NCBI RefSeq assembly: GCF_003285015.1
Contig: NZ_QMFB01000001.1
Location: forward strand, 682,001 to 746,000
DNA: 64,000 nt
Direction: 5' to 3'
DNA from: Paenibacillus contaminans
GTDB lineage: Bacteria; Bacillota; Bacilli; Paenibacillales; NBRC-103111
Of the stretch, positions 42,309-50,145 are shown one piece after another. Position 1 is the first letter of the stretch; each line of letters starts with the position of its first letter. Below the pieces are notes generated by a model that was not told the origin of the DNA, ran no database searches, and was given only the letters and a program-made list of their open reading frames with translations. The translations under genes and the position numbers were made by a program.

Positions 42309-42381
42309 TTTTTCTTGCTAATAATTATGGAGATAAAACAGAAAAGCAATCATTTGCGCATGTGTTTTATTTTCTATATTT

Positions 42382-42493
42382 GCAAGAAGGTTACATTTCT
42401 TTTCACTCAAACAAAATATCCTTATCTGACTCTGTGTTATCAGGGTTGGATTTGCCGTATTTCATTTGAGCTGCAAGAAAGTAACTTTCTTGC
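42382..42493 (+). promoter_or_regulatory. Antiterminator pairing of the ABC-F attenuator
   Basis: GCAAGAAGGTTAC (42382-42394) can pair over 13 bases with GTAACTTTCTTGC (42481-42493; one G-U), which includes the 3' arm of the terminator. Formation of this helix would dissolve the terminator and let transcription reach the resistance gene. Confidence 0.6.
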
Positions 42494-42508
42494 GGCTTAT
42501 TTATTTTT
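42470..42508 (+). terminator. Attenuator terminator ahead of the ABC-F gene
   Basis: GCTGCAAGAAAG (42470-42481) and CTTTCTTGCGGC (42485-42496) form a 12-base stem with one G-U and a 3-base loop, then TTATTTATTTTT. It lies between the promoter and the start codon at 42529, so it must be bypassed for expression. Confidence 0.8.
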
Positions 42509-42528
42509 GTATACGGAGGGATTATTTC

Positions 42529-44010
42529 ATGTCATTAATTAAAGTAACGAATCTAACGTTTGCCTACGACGGCAGTTACGATAACATCTTTGAAAACGTA
42601 AATTTTCAAATCGATACCGATTGGAAATTAGGGTTCACCGGAAGAAACGGAAGAGGAAAGACGACATTTCTCAATTTACTGCTTAATAAATACGAATACA
42701 GCGGGACGATTTCCGCGAATGTCAGCTTTGATTATTTCCCTTTTCATGTCGACAATAAGGGTGAAAATACGATCGATATCATCGACCTTATCGTTCCGGA
42801 CTATGTTCATTGGGAATTGATGCGCGAGCTTTCCTTGCTGAAGGTATCCGAGGATGTTTTGTATCGGCCGTTTGACTCCTTATCCAACGGCGAGCAAACG
42901 AAAGTGCTGCTGGCGGCATTGTTTCTTAAGGAAAACAGCTTTCTGTTAATCGATGAACCGACCAATCATCTGGACATGGATGCAAGAAAGCTTGTCAGCG
43001 ACTATCTTAACGCCAAAAGCGGCTTTATACTGGTCTCTCACGATAGAGCGTTTCTTGATCATTGCGTGGATCACATCCTGTCGATCAATAAGACCAACCT
43101 GGAAATTAGCAAAGGCAATTTTTCCGATTGGTGGGAGAACAAAAAAAGACAGGATAATTTCGAGCTCGCGGAGAACGAAAAGCTGAGAAAAGACATCAAG
43201 CGCTTGTCGGAAGCCGCAAAACGGACGAACGATTGGTCGCATGAAGTGGAAAAAACGAAAAACGGCACAAGAAATTCCGGCTCCAAAGTAGATAAAGGAT
43301 ATATCGGGCATAAAGCCGCCAAAATGATGAAACGCTCAAAATCGATTGAGCAGCGGCAGCAATCCGCCATCGACGATCGTTCCAATCTCCTGAAAAATAT
43401 CGAAAGCTCCGAAAGCTTAAAAATCGCACAGCTTGCTTATCATAAAAACCAGCTGGCGGAGCTTGAAAAAGTTTCGATTTATTATGGCGAGAAGACCGTT
43501 TGTACAGATATTAGTTTTACAATCGAGCAAGGGGAGCGGATTGCCCTTTCAGGCAAAAACGGCTCCGGTAAATCAAGCCTAATCAAGTTGATTTGCGGCG
43601 AGAACGTTAGCTATACCGGCACTTTCAGAAAAGGAAGTCAGCTGAAAATATCTTATGTTTCGCAAGATACCTCAAATTTGAAGGGCAATTTAACGGACTA
43701 CGCCAGAAACAACGGCATTGATGAGAGCTTGTTTAAAGCCATTTTAAGAAAGCTTGATTTCTCCAGACTCCAATTTGAAAAGGATATTTCATCCTTTAGC
43801 GGCGGCCAAAAGAAAAAAGTGCTGATTGCCAAAAGTCTTTGCGAGAACGTTCATTTGCATATTTGGGATGAGCCGCTTAATTTTATCGACATCATTTCCC
43901 GCATGCAGATTGAAGAGCTGCTGCTTGAACACTCGCCGACCATTCTTTTCGTAGAACATGACAGCGAATTTTGCAATAATATTGCCACAAAGGTGATTCA
44001 GCTTTCATGA
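42529..44010 (+). CDS. Lsa-family ABC-F ribosomal protection protein
   Basis: A 493-residue protein with two ABC domains and no membrane segments, i.e. an antibiotic-resistance ABC-F. Domain 1 has Walker A GRNGRGKTT (about 38-46), signature SNGEQTKV and Walker B LLIDEPTNHLDMDARK. Domain 2 has Walker A GKNGSGKSS, signature FSGGQKKKV and Walker B HIWDEPLNFID. The opening MSLIKVTNLTFAYDGSYDNI and overall length match Lsa proteins, which displace lincosamides, streptogramin A and pleuromutilins from the ribosome. The ATG at 42529 follows ACGGAGGGA by 7 bases. It is preceded by an attenuator, which suggests drug-inducible expression. Confidence 0.94.
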   Translation: MSLIKVTNLTFAYDGSYDNIFENVNFQIDTDWKLGFTGRNGRGKTTFLNLLLNKYEYSGTISANVSFDYFPFHVDNKGENTIDIIDLIVPDYVHWELMRELSLLKVSEDVLYRPFDSLSNGEQTKVLLAALFLKENSFLLIDEPTNHLDMDARKLVSDYLNAKSGFILVSHDRAFLDHCVDHILSINKTNLEISKGNFSDWWENKKRQDNFELAENEKLRKDIKRLSEAAKRTNDWSHEVEKTKNGTRNSGSKVDKGYIGHKAAKMMKRSKSIEQRQQSAIDDRSNLLKNIESSESLKIAQLAYHKNQLAELEKVSIYYGEKTVCTDISFTIEQGERIALSGKNGSGKSSLIKLICGENVSYTGTFRKGSQLKISYVSQDTSNLKGNLTDYARNNGIDESLFKAILRKLDFSRLQFEKDISSFSGGQKKKVLIAKSLCENVHLHIWDEPLNFIDIISRMQIEELLLEHSPTILFVEHDSEFCNNIATKVIQLS

Positions 44011-44066
44011 TTCGGGATGCGGGTTCGAACTAGCGAACAAATTCGCTTGATATGGACGAGCAAATT

Positions 44067-44099
44067 CCGCTTGATTCGATCAGGCGGATATTCCTTTTG
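44067..44099 (+). terminator. Rho-independent terminator of the ABC-F gene
   Basis: CCGCTTGAT (44067-44075) pairs with ATCAGGCGG (44079-44087), one G-U, loop TCG, followed by ATATTCCTTTTG. Confidence 0.72.
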
Positions 44100-44292
44100 A
44101 ACGCGACGGGAAACTTGATAAAAAACGACATAGCAGTAAGCTCATTGGATGATAATATGATTTCAGTGGGGTGATTTTTTGAATCAATACGCACGTAGAA
44201 GAAATTCTGACGGATATAAGCCAGCCTTAGTTCCAAACGCTTTAAAAGTCCTTAACAGTAATCAAAAAACGAAAGCTGTGGAGGAAGCGAAA

Positions 44293-44697
44293 ATGACAGA
44301 ACGGACCGCAAAGATCCCTGCGGAAGCCCCGATGCTTGACAGGATTTTATTCAATGAAATCCCTGTAAAAGACATGCAAAAAGCGCTTTCTTGGTACAAA
44401 ACGGTTTTAGGCCTACAATTGATCGGCTGCTCCGAGCAACAGGCGCAAATGAATCTTCCAACAGGACCAATGCTTTTCCTGAACGAGACTCGAAATGATA
44501 CAACGGCAACTTTTGTAAATAATGGGGAGACCAATAACATCATCGGTTTCCAAACCAGCAATATTGAGAAACTGTACAAACATTTGAAGCAGAATCAGGT
44601 GCAAGTTGAAGAAATTATAGACGATGGCTACGGGTTTCGGTTTTTACATTTTTTTGATTTAGACGGCAATCGTTTTTGCGTGCAATGCGACAACTAG
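44293..44697 (+). CDS. VOC-family (glyoxalase/bleomycin-resistance-like) protein
   Basis: A 134-residue vicinal oxygen chelate protein with LFNEIPVKDMQKALSWYKTV, VLGLQLIG and the closing HFFDLDGNRFCVQCDN typical of the fold. The ATG at 44293 is preceded by TGGAGGAAG at 7-8 bases. The frame is open from a TTG at 44179, also near a GTGGGGTG, so a longer form with 38 extra residues is possible. Substrate unknown; drug-binding VOC proteins are known, but proximity to the resistance gene alone is weak evidence. Confidence 0.78.
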   Translation: MTERTAKIPAEAPMLDRILFNEIPVKDMQKALSWYKTVLGLQLIGCSEQQAQMNLPTGPMLFLNETRNDTTATFVNNGETNNIIGFQTSNIEKLYKHLKQNQVQVEEIIDDGYGFRFLHFFDLDGNRFCVQCDN

Positions 44698-44723
44698 CAG
44701 GCGCTCAAGTTGTATGTAAACGA

Positions 44724-44785
44724 TAAACAGCGGTAACCTTGGACAACAATTTCTCGTCCATGGCGGCCGTTGTTTTTTTATTATT
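44724..44785 (+). terminator. Terminator of the VOC gene
   Basis: AACAGCGG near 44725 and CCGTTGTT near 44769 form the outer stem, CCTTGGAC and GTCCATGG the inner one, followed by T7. Confidence 0.68.
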
Positions 44786-44828
44786 AAGGATGATGTCCCC
44801 CAAAACGAAGCAGCCCGAAAAGTTAGGA

Positions 44829-44857
44829 TTGACAACACTAATAGTTATTATTACTAT
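44829..44857 (+). promoter_or_regulatory. Promoter of the metal(lophore) importer operon
   Basis: A perfect TTGACA (44829-44834) is followed at 17 bases by TACTAT (44852-44857). A second -10-like TATAAT lies at 44868-44873 without a good -35. Both overlap Zur-like boxes, consistent with repression. Confidence 0.6.
44842..44856. promoter_or_regulatory. Zur-like box 1
   Basis: TAGTTATTATTACTA is a 7-1-7 inverted repeat. It matches the Bacillus Zur pattern TCGTAATNATTACGA at 12 of 15 positions and the Fur and PerR patterns less well. It overlaps the -10 region of the promoter. Confidence 0.5.
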
Positions 44858-44872
44858 TAATCACGAATATAA

Positions 44873-44887
44873 TCGTAATAATAACGA
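44873..44887. promoter_or_regulatory. Zur box 2 (one mismatch to consensus)
   Basis: TCGTAATAATAACGA differs from the Bacillus Zur 7-1-7 operator TCGTAATNATTACGA at a single base. Flanking bases extend the palindrome (AATCGT...ACGATT). Its centre is 31 bp, three helical turns, from that of box 1. Confidence 0.75.
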
Positions 44888-45019
44888 TTAAACACAAGGT
44901 GCACTATTTGCTTTCAGGCAAATGGAATCGGAAGGGGGGATTTGCTTTGACAAAAAATAAAATAAGCTGAGGTCAGTACATAACGGTTGAATTAAAAAAC
45001 GGATATGGAGAGGTAACGG

Positions 45020-46654
45020 ATGACTGCGAATAAACGGTTTTTATCTTATTTTACTATTATCTTGTCAGGGCTTTTGTTATTGGCAGGTTGTCAGAGCGGT
45101 TCAACGGTGCAGGGGAATTCACAAAGTGCTCAGGAATCGAAAGCCATAAAAGAGGAATTGGTGCTGGCCGTAGGTAAAATGGACGGCGGCCAATTTGATC
45201 CCAAGAAGGGTTGGGGAATGACGCAAATCCGGCTGACCCACAGCTCGCTTTTGACCATCGATGCCGACCTGAACTTCATCGGGGATCTTGCGACTTCCTA
45301 TAAGATCAGCGAGGATGCCCGTACTTGGACGTTCCCGTTGCGCGGCGATGCCAAATTTTCCAATGGGGAGCAGGTTACTGCGGAGGATGTCAAGTTCACC
45401 TACGACATGCTCAAGAAGGACGGGATCAAATTTGATTTGTCCTTTGTCCAAGCGGTAGAAGTTGCTCCCGGTAACACGGTCGTCATCACGCTTAATGAAC
45501 CCCGCTCCACTTTTGTAAGCCAGCTCACGGAGATCGGTATTGTTCCCAAAGCTCGCTACGATGACAACTATTCCAAAAATCCCATAGGCTCCGGACCGTA
45601 TAAAGTGGCTCAGTACAATGACGGGCAACAAGTGATTATGGAATACAATCCTTACTGGTACGGCACGAAGCCGCAGTTCAAAAAACTGACTTTCCTTCTG
45701 CTCGCGGAAGACGCCTCACTTGCAGCGGCAAAGGCGGGAGAAGCCGACATTGTTTATGTTCCGCCAGCATTCGCGAATCAAAAAGTGGATGGAATGACGC
45801 TTCGTACTTATGAGAGCATTGACTCCCGCGGAATCATGCTGCCCACGCAGCCCAGCGGCGGCAGCGGTATGACGAACGGCAAAGAAGTTAAATCCGGGAA
45901 CGATGTAACCAGCGATCTCGCCATTCGTAAAGCGCTTTATATCGGATTGGACCGTCAGAAGCTGTTGGAAGCGGTGCTGGATGGCCATGGTCAAAAAGCG
46001 TTTTGTCTATGCGACAATATGCCGTGGTTCAACGAGAAAACGATCGTTAAGGACGGGGACATTCAGGCTGCCAAAAAAATACTCGCCGATGGCGGTTGGG
46101 CGGATGCCGATAAGGACGGCATCTTGGAAAAAAACGGCCGCAAAGCGGAGTTTGACATGTACTTCAGCTCCAGCGATCAGCTTCGCAGCGATCTTTCGCT
46201 TGCTGTGGCGGATCAGGCGTCCGAATTCGGCATCAAGATCAATACCGTTGGCGCCACCTGGGATGAAATTTACGTCAAAGGCAAAACGGCGGCGGTCGCA
46301 TGGGGCGGCGGCAGGCATCATCCTCACCAGCTGTATTCGATGAATTCCTCTCAGAGGAAAAACAAGGGCATTGACAATATGTCGAACTATCAAAATCCTA
46401 AGGTGGACGAGTATTTGCAAAAGGCGCTTACTGCCTCCACGCAGGATGAGGCCAATACGTATTGGAAGCTGGCTCAGTGGGATGGAGAAACCGGCTTTAG
46501 CGGTATCGGAGACGCTCCGATCGTGTGGCTGCTGCGGGTGGATCACTTGTATCTGGCGAATGAAAAGCTCGATCTCGGCAAACAGCCGGTTCACACGCAC
46601 GGCCATGAGTGGGCATTGTTCGGCAATGTTACAGAATGGACATGGAACAATTGA
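45020..46654 (+). CDS. Metal(lophore)/nickel-peptide-type ABC substrate-binding lipoprotein (CntA/NikA-like)
   Basis: A 544-residue lipoprotein, lipobox LLAGCQ (Cys 24), of the Opp/Dpp/Nik binding-protein family (SBP_bac_5). Family segments include LVLAVGKMDGGQFDPKKGWG, FSNGEQVTAEDVKFTYDML and NPIGSGPYKVAQYN. The C-terminal half has an unusual His cluster AWGGGRHHPHQLYSMNSS and LGKQPVHTHGHEWALFG, apt for a metal or metal-chelate ligand. GGAGAGG precedes the ATG. It heads a five-gene importer under two Zur-like boxes, so zinc, nickel/cobalt or a nicotianamine-like metallophore complex is more likely than peptides. Confidence 0.85.
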   Translation: MTANKRFLSYFTIILSGLLLLAGCQSGSTVQGNSQSAQESKAIKEELVLAVGKMDGGQFDPKKGWGMTQIRLTHSSLLTIDADLNFIGDLATSYKISEDARTWTFPLRGDAKFSNGEQVTAEDVKFTYDMLKKDGIKFDLSFVQAVEVAPGNTVVITLNEPRSTFVSQLTEIGIVPKARYDDNYSKNPIGSGPYKVAQYNDGQQVIMEYNPYWYGTKPQFKKLTFLLLAEDASLAAAKAGEADIVYVPPAFANQKVDGMTLRTYESIDSRGIMLPTQPSGGSGMTNGKEVKSGNDVTSDLAIRKALYIGLDRQKLLEAVLDGHGQKAFCLCDNMPWFNEKTIVKDGDIQAAKKILADGGWADADKDGILEKNGRKAEFDMYFSSSDQLRSDLSLAVADQASEFGIKINTVGATWDEIYVKGKTAAVAWGGGRHHPHQLYSMNSSQRKNKGIDNMSNYQNPKVDEYLQKALTASTQDEANTYWKLAQWDGETGFSGIGDAPIVWLLRVDHLYLANEKLDLGKQPVHTHGHEWALFGNVTEWTWNN

Positions 46655-46676
46655 TTCGGTAACAACTGCTTGGAAG

Positions 46677-46718
46677 AGGAGTTTTCGGAGGCTCTCCGCT
46701 TCTGAAAGCTCCTTTTTT
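46677..46718 (+). terminator. Intercistronic hairpin/terminator after the binding-protein gene
   Basis: AGGAGTTTTCGGA (46677-46689) pairs with TCTGAAAGCTCCT (46701-46713) through 11 Watson-Crick and 2 G-U pairs and is followed by TTTTTG. Partial termination or 3'-end protection would give more binding protein than permease. Confidence 0.7.
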
Positions 46719-46736
46719 GAGAGAAGGAGTGATCGT

Positions 46737-47705
46737 TTGATACAAAGTATTATATTTCGCCTGTTTCGCGTTGCGACCTTGTTACTGGGGTTATCCATTC
46801 TTACCTTTTCTCTCATCCATCTGTCTCCTTTGGACCCGGTTAGCGCTTATATCGGAGGGGATAGCTCGGCATCTCCGGAGCAAATTGAGAAGTTCAAGGA
46901 ATATTGGGGGGTGGACAAAAGTCCGGTGGAGCAATATTTATCCTGGGCCGGAGCGTTATTGCAAGGCAATTTCGGAACTTCGCTGCTGTATCGCAGTCCG
47001 GTCGTGGACATTATTCAAAGCCGATTTTTAACATCGCTCGCTTTAATGGGAGCGGCGTGGATTTTATCGGGCGTTATCGGGTATTTCCTGGGGATGACCG
47101 CTGCCATGAATAGGGGAAAGGCTGTCGATAAAATCATCAAATGGTACAGCTACACGCTTGTTTCTACGCCGATCTTCTGGATGGGACTCATTCTATTAAT
47201 CGTCTTTGCCGTCTGGTTAAAATGGTTTCCCGTGGGCTTGGCAGTACCTGCCGGCGTACTGGAAAGTGACGTCCAGTTTATGGACCGGGTTCGTCATTTT
47301 GTGTTACCGGCTTTGACTTTAAGCATTCTGGGGGTTGCCAATGTAGCGATGCACACCCGTGAGAAAATGATCGATATTCTAAATACGGAGTATGTCGTTT
47401 TTGCAAAGGCAAGGGGAGAAAGCAAATGGCAGATTTTTAAAAATCATGGCCTTCGCAATTCCATTCTTCCAGCCATTTCTCTGCAATTTGCTTATTTCGG
47501 CGAGCTTTTCGGCGGCTCTATGCTGGCTGAGCGGGTGTTCGCCTATCCGGGGCTGGGCAGCACGTTAACTACTGCAGGGCTTAAAGGCGACCTCCCTCTA
47601 ATGGTAGGCATTATTTTGATTAGCTCCGTGTTCGTATTTGCAGGGAATCTGATTGCCGACATTTTGAATAAAGTCGTAGATCCGCGGATGAGGGGAGAGA
47701 GCTAA
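46737..47705 (+). CDS. Nickel/peptide-type ABC transporter permease (first)
   Basis: A 322-residue DppB/NikB-like permease with about six helices. The signature helix start (IFRLFRVATLLLGLSILTFSLIHLSP) and the loop GDSSASPEQIEKFKEYWGVD are family hallmarks; the EAA-like loop is TEYVVFAKARGESKWQIFKNHGLRN. It starts at TTG 46737, 5-8 bases after AGAAGGAG; a longer open frame overlaps the binding-protein gene in another frame and is not coding. It pairs with the next permease. Confidence 0.92.
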   Translation: MIQSIIFRLFRVATLLLGLSILTFSLIHLSPLDPVSAYIGGDSSASPEQIEKFKEYWGVDKSPVEQYLSWAGALLQGNFGTSLLYRSPVVDIIQSRFLTSLALMGAAWILSGVIGYFLGMTAAMNRGKAVDKIIKWYSYTLVSTPIFWMGLILLIVFAVWLKWFPVGLAVPAGVLESDVQFMDRVRHFVLPALTLSILGVANVAMHTREKMIDILNTEYVVFAKARGESKWQIFKNHGLRNSILPAISLQFAYFGELFGGSMLAERVFAYPGLGSTLTTAGLKGDLPLMVGIILISSVFVFAGNLIADILNKVVDPRMRGES

Positions 47706-47706
47706 G

Positions 47707-48543
47707 ATGCCGAGCGTTCATGATGGGATGAATGTACGTAAAAAAATGATTCTGTTGCTTTCGCTTTCCTCCGGCTTGCTGCTAACCATTCTGTTCCTCA
47801 GCTTTTGGCTTAGCAATGACAATCTTCGCCTGAGCGTCGCGAGCAAAAACCTTGCCCCTAGCCTTGACTATTGGTTCGGAACGGATTGGCTCGGACGGGA
47901 TATGTTCACGCGTACGATGAAGGGACTTCGTTTGTCGCTGACATTAGGGGCGTTTACCTCTTTGCTCAGCGTGCTGATTGCAACCGTGATGGGAATATGC
48001 GCGGCGACCTTCGGCAAAGCGACGGATGCCGTTATTTCTTGGGTGATCGATTTGTTTATCGGCATGCCTCATCTCGTTTTTATGGTAATGATCTGTTTCC
48101 TTGCAGGAGGCGGCATATATGGCATCATCTTGGGCGTTTCGCTGACGCATTGGACTGCGCTGGCGAGGCTCGTACGCGCCGAAGTGCATCAAATCAAAAA
48201 CGCCGAATACATCCAAATATCCGAAAGCTACGGAAAATCCGCGTGGTATATTGCCGGAAAGCATATTTTGCCGTCTATTTTACCTCAAATCATGATCGGC
48301 TTTCTGTTGATGTTTCCTCATGTCATCTTGCATGAAGCCGCATTGACCTTTTTGGGGTTCGGGCTTTCACCGCAAACGCCGGCCGTCGGTATCATCCTAT
48401 CCGAAGCGATGAACCATATTTCAACGGGAAAATGGTGGCTGGTAGTTCTTCCGGGGCTTCTATTGGTAGTAGTCATCAAAAGCTTCGATCATATAGGGGA
48501 GCAGATTCGTATTTTATTGGAGCCTGCCAGCTCTAATGAATAG
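47707..48543 (+). CDS. Nickel/peptide-type ABC transporter permease (second)
   Basis: A 278-residue DppC/NikC-like permease: FGTDWLGRDMFTRTMKGLRLSL is the conserved N-terminal block, and NAEYIQISESYGKSAWYIAGKHILP the EAA loop. The ATG follows GGGGAGAG by 7 bases and the previous stop by one base. It forms the heterodimeric channel with the upstream permease. Confidence 0.94.
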   Translation: MPSVHDGMNVRKKMILLLSLSSGLLLTILFLSFWLSNDNLRLSVASKNLAPSLDYWFGTDWLGRDMFTRTMKGLRLSLTLGAFTSLLSVLIATVMGICAATFGKATDAVISWVIDLFIGMPHLVFMVMICFLAGGGIYGIILGVSLTHWTALARLVRAEVHQIKNAEYIQISESYGKSAWYIAGKHILPSILPQIMIGFLLMFPHVILHEAALTFLGFGLSPQTPAVGIILSEAMNHISTGKWWLVVLPGLLLVVVIKSFDHIGEQIRILLEPASSNE

Positions 48544-48555
48544 GGGGATCGATAC

Positions 48556-49386
48556 ATGATGAACTCAGTTGAAAAAGCGCTGCTTAAGGTGGGAAACTTA
48601 TCGATCGGCTTCTCGCAATATTTTAAGGGAACGCAAAAACGTGTAATCCGCCCGATAACGGATATGCATGTGGAGATCGGCGAAGGGGAGATCGTTGCCG
48701 TCGTTGGAGCAAGCGGTTCGGGCAAAAGCCTGCTGGCCCATGCCGTTCTTGGGATACTGCCCGGCAATGCCATTTGCAGCGGAAGCATTGTTTATAGAGG
48801 AGAGGAACTGACAGAGAAGAGGAAGGCGCAGCTTAGGGGGCGAGAAATTTCATTCATTCCGCAGTCCGTAAATTATTTGGACCCCCTAATGCGGGTGGGG
48901 AGGTTTGTGCAGATCGGGATGAATAAAAACACCGCGTTGGCAGAGCAGGAAAAGCTATTTGCTCAATACGGCCTGAAGAAAAGCGACGGACGACTGTTTC
49001 CTTTTGAGTTGTCGGGCGGGATGCTTCGCAGGGTAATGTTTGCTACAAGCGTCAGGCAAGGTGTCAAACTTGTCATCGCCGACGAGCCGACGCCGGGCAT
49101 CCATCCGCAGGCGCTTTCCGATATTTTGAGGCAGCTAAAGCAATTTGCATTAGACGGCGCCGGGGTTATGTTCATTACGCACGATATTATGTCGGCCCTC
49201 GAAATCGCGGACCGGGTCGCTGTCATCAAAGACGGAGCCACGGTAGAAATTTCCGATGCGGCGGCTTTTGAAGGCAAGGGCGAACGTCTGAAAACCGAAT
49301 ACGCGCAAAGATTATGGAGAGCATTGCCGCAGAATGATTTCGATTCGGAATATAAGGGAAGGGCGGCGGGTGAGCAATGGCGCTGA
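48556..49386 (+). CDS. Nickel/peptide-type ABC transporter ATPase (first)
   Basis: A 276-residue cytoplasmic ATPase, DppD/NikD-like. Walker A is GASGSGKS, the Q-loop IPQSVNYLDPLMRVG, the signature LSGGMLRRV (the usual Q after SGG is M-L-R here), Walker B LVIADEPTPGIHPQ and the H-loop ITHD. It lies 12 bases after the second permease and overlaps the next ATPase by 10 bases. The C-terminal cysteine-rich oligopeptide-binding tail of many Dpp ATPases is absent. Confidence 0.93.
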   Translation: MMNSVEKALLKVGNLSIGFSQYFKGTQKRVIRPITDMHVEIGEGEIVAVVGASGSGKSLLAHAVLGILPGNAICSGSIVYRGEELTEKRKAQLRGREISFIPQSVNYLDPLMRVGRFVQIGMNKNTALAEQEKLFAQYGLKKSDGRLFPFELSGGMLRRVMFATSVRQGVKLVIADEPTPGIHPQALSDILRQLKQFALDGAGVMFITHDIMSALEIADRVAVIKDGATVEISDAAAFEGKGERLKTEYAQRLWRALPQNDFDSEYKGRAAGEQWR

Positions 49387-49976
49387 TCGGAGAGAACCTA
49401 GGTCATTATTATCAACGAGACCATTGGATTATTAAGGATGTAAACCTATCCCTAGCGCCAGGCGAGGTGCTGGGTTTATCCGGATATAGCGGATGCGGAA
49501 AATCGACGCTGGCCAGAGTGTTGGCCGGGTATATAACCCCCCGTACGGGCCGTGTAACTTCCGATCATCAGGAGATGGAGAGGCGGACTTTTCGCCCGGT
49601 GCAATTGATATACCAGCATCCGGAAAAGGCGATTAACCCCAAATGGCGTATGAGGGACGTATTGACCGAATCTTACGCGCCCTCGCAAGACATACTGGAT
49701 GCGTTCGAAATTCGGGAGGAGTGGATGAACCGCTGGCCCCTCGAGTTATCCGGCGGCGAGAAGCAGCGCTTCTGCATTGTCCGGGCATTGAATCCAGCAA
49801 CAAAATATATTATTGCCGATGAAATGACCACCATGCTGGATGCCATTACACAGGCTAAAATTTGGCATGCATTTCTTAGCATCTGCAAAAGTCGGGATAT
49901 CGGTGTCATCGTGGTCAGTCACGAGAGCAGTTTATTAAATCGGTTATGTGATCGGATTTACAAAGTAGGCGAGTAG
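49377..49976 (+). CDS. Nickel/peptide-type ABC transporter ATPase (second, short)
   Basis: A 199-residue ATPase, DppF/NikE-like: Walker A GYSGCGKST, Q-loop LIYQHPEKAINPKW, signature LSGGEKQRF, Walker B YIIADEMTTMLD and H-loop VVSHES. In Walker B the usual DEP is DEM, as in some Cnt/NikE-type ATPases. It is shorter than most DppF proteins (about 250-330 aa), lacking the C-terminal extension. It ends the five-gene importer operon. Confidence 0.91.
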   Translation: MALIGENLGHYYQRDHWIIKDVNLSLAPGEVLGLSGYSGCGKSTLARVLAGYITPRTGRVTSDHQEMERRTFRPVQLIYQHPEKAINPKWRMRDVLTESYAPSQDILDAFEIREEWMNRWPLELSGGEKQRFCIVRALNPATKYIIADEMTTMLDAITQAKIWHAFLSICKSRDIGVIVVSHESSLLNRLCDRIYKVGE

Positions 49977-50145
49977 GGAAACCGATGCGGCTCGAGCCAT
50001 TTTCAGCATTCCTTCAATGGAAGTTTGGTAATGTATAGACTAGGTACGCACCGTTCGGCATAAGAAGTTCTTGGCATGAAGTGAAACTTTTGGCAGGCTT
50101 GCTGCGTATAGGAGGAGGGAAAAATATAAATAGAGGAGATTGCCG

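Noticed and set aside
42281..42469. 62-codon GTG-initiated frame as the leader peptide of the ABC-F gene
   Set aside because: The GTG is only about 6 bases past the predicted transcription start and has no ribosome site; the frame is noted in the attenuator finding but not called as a gene.
42315..42542. 75-codon frame overlapping the ABC-F start
   Set aside because: It runs through the terminator hairpin into the resistance gene in another frame and has no ribosome site.
46371..46736. N-terminal extension of the first nickel/peptide permease
   Set aside because: It overlaps the binding-protein gene in another frame and is Arg/Cys-rich shadow sequence; the TTG at 46737 has a good ribosome site.
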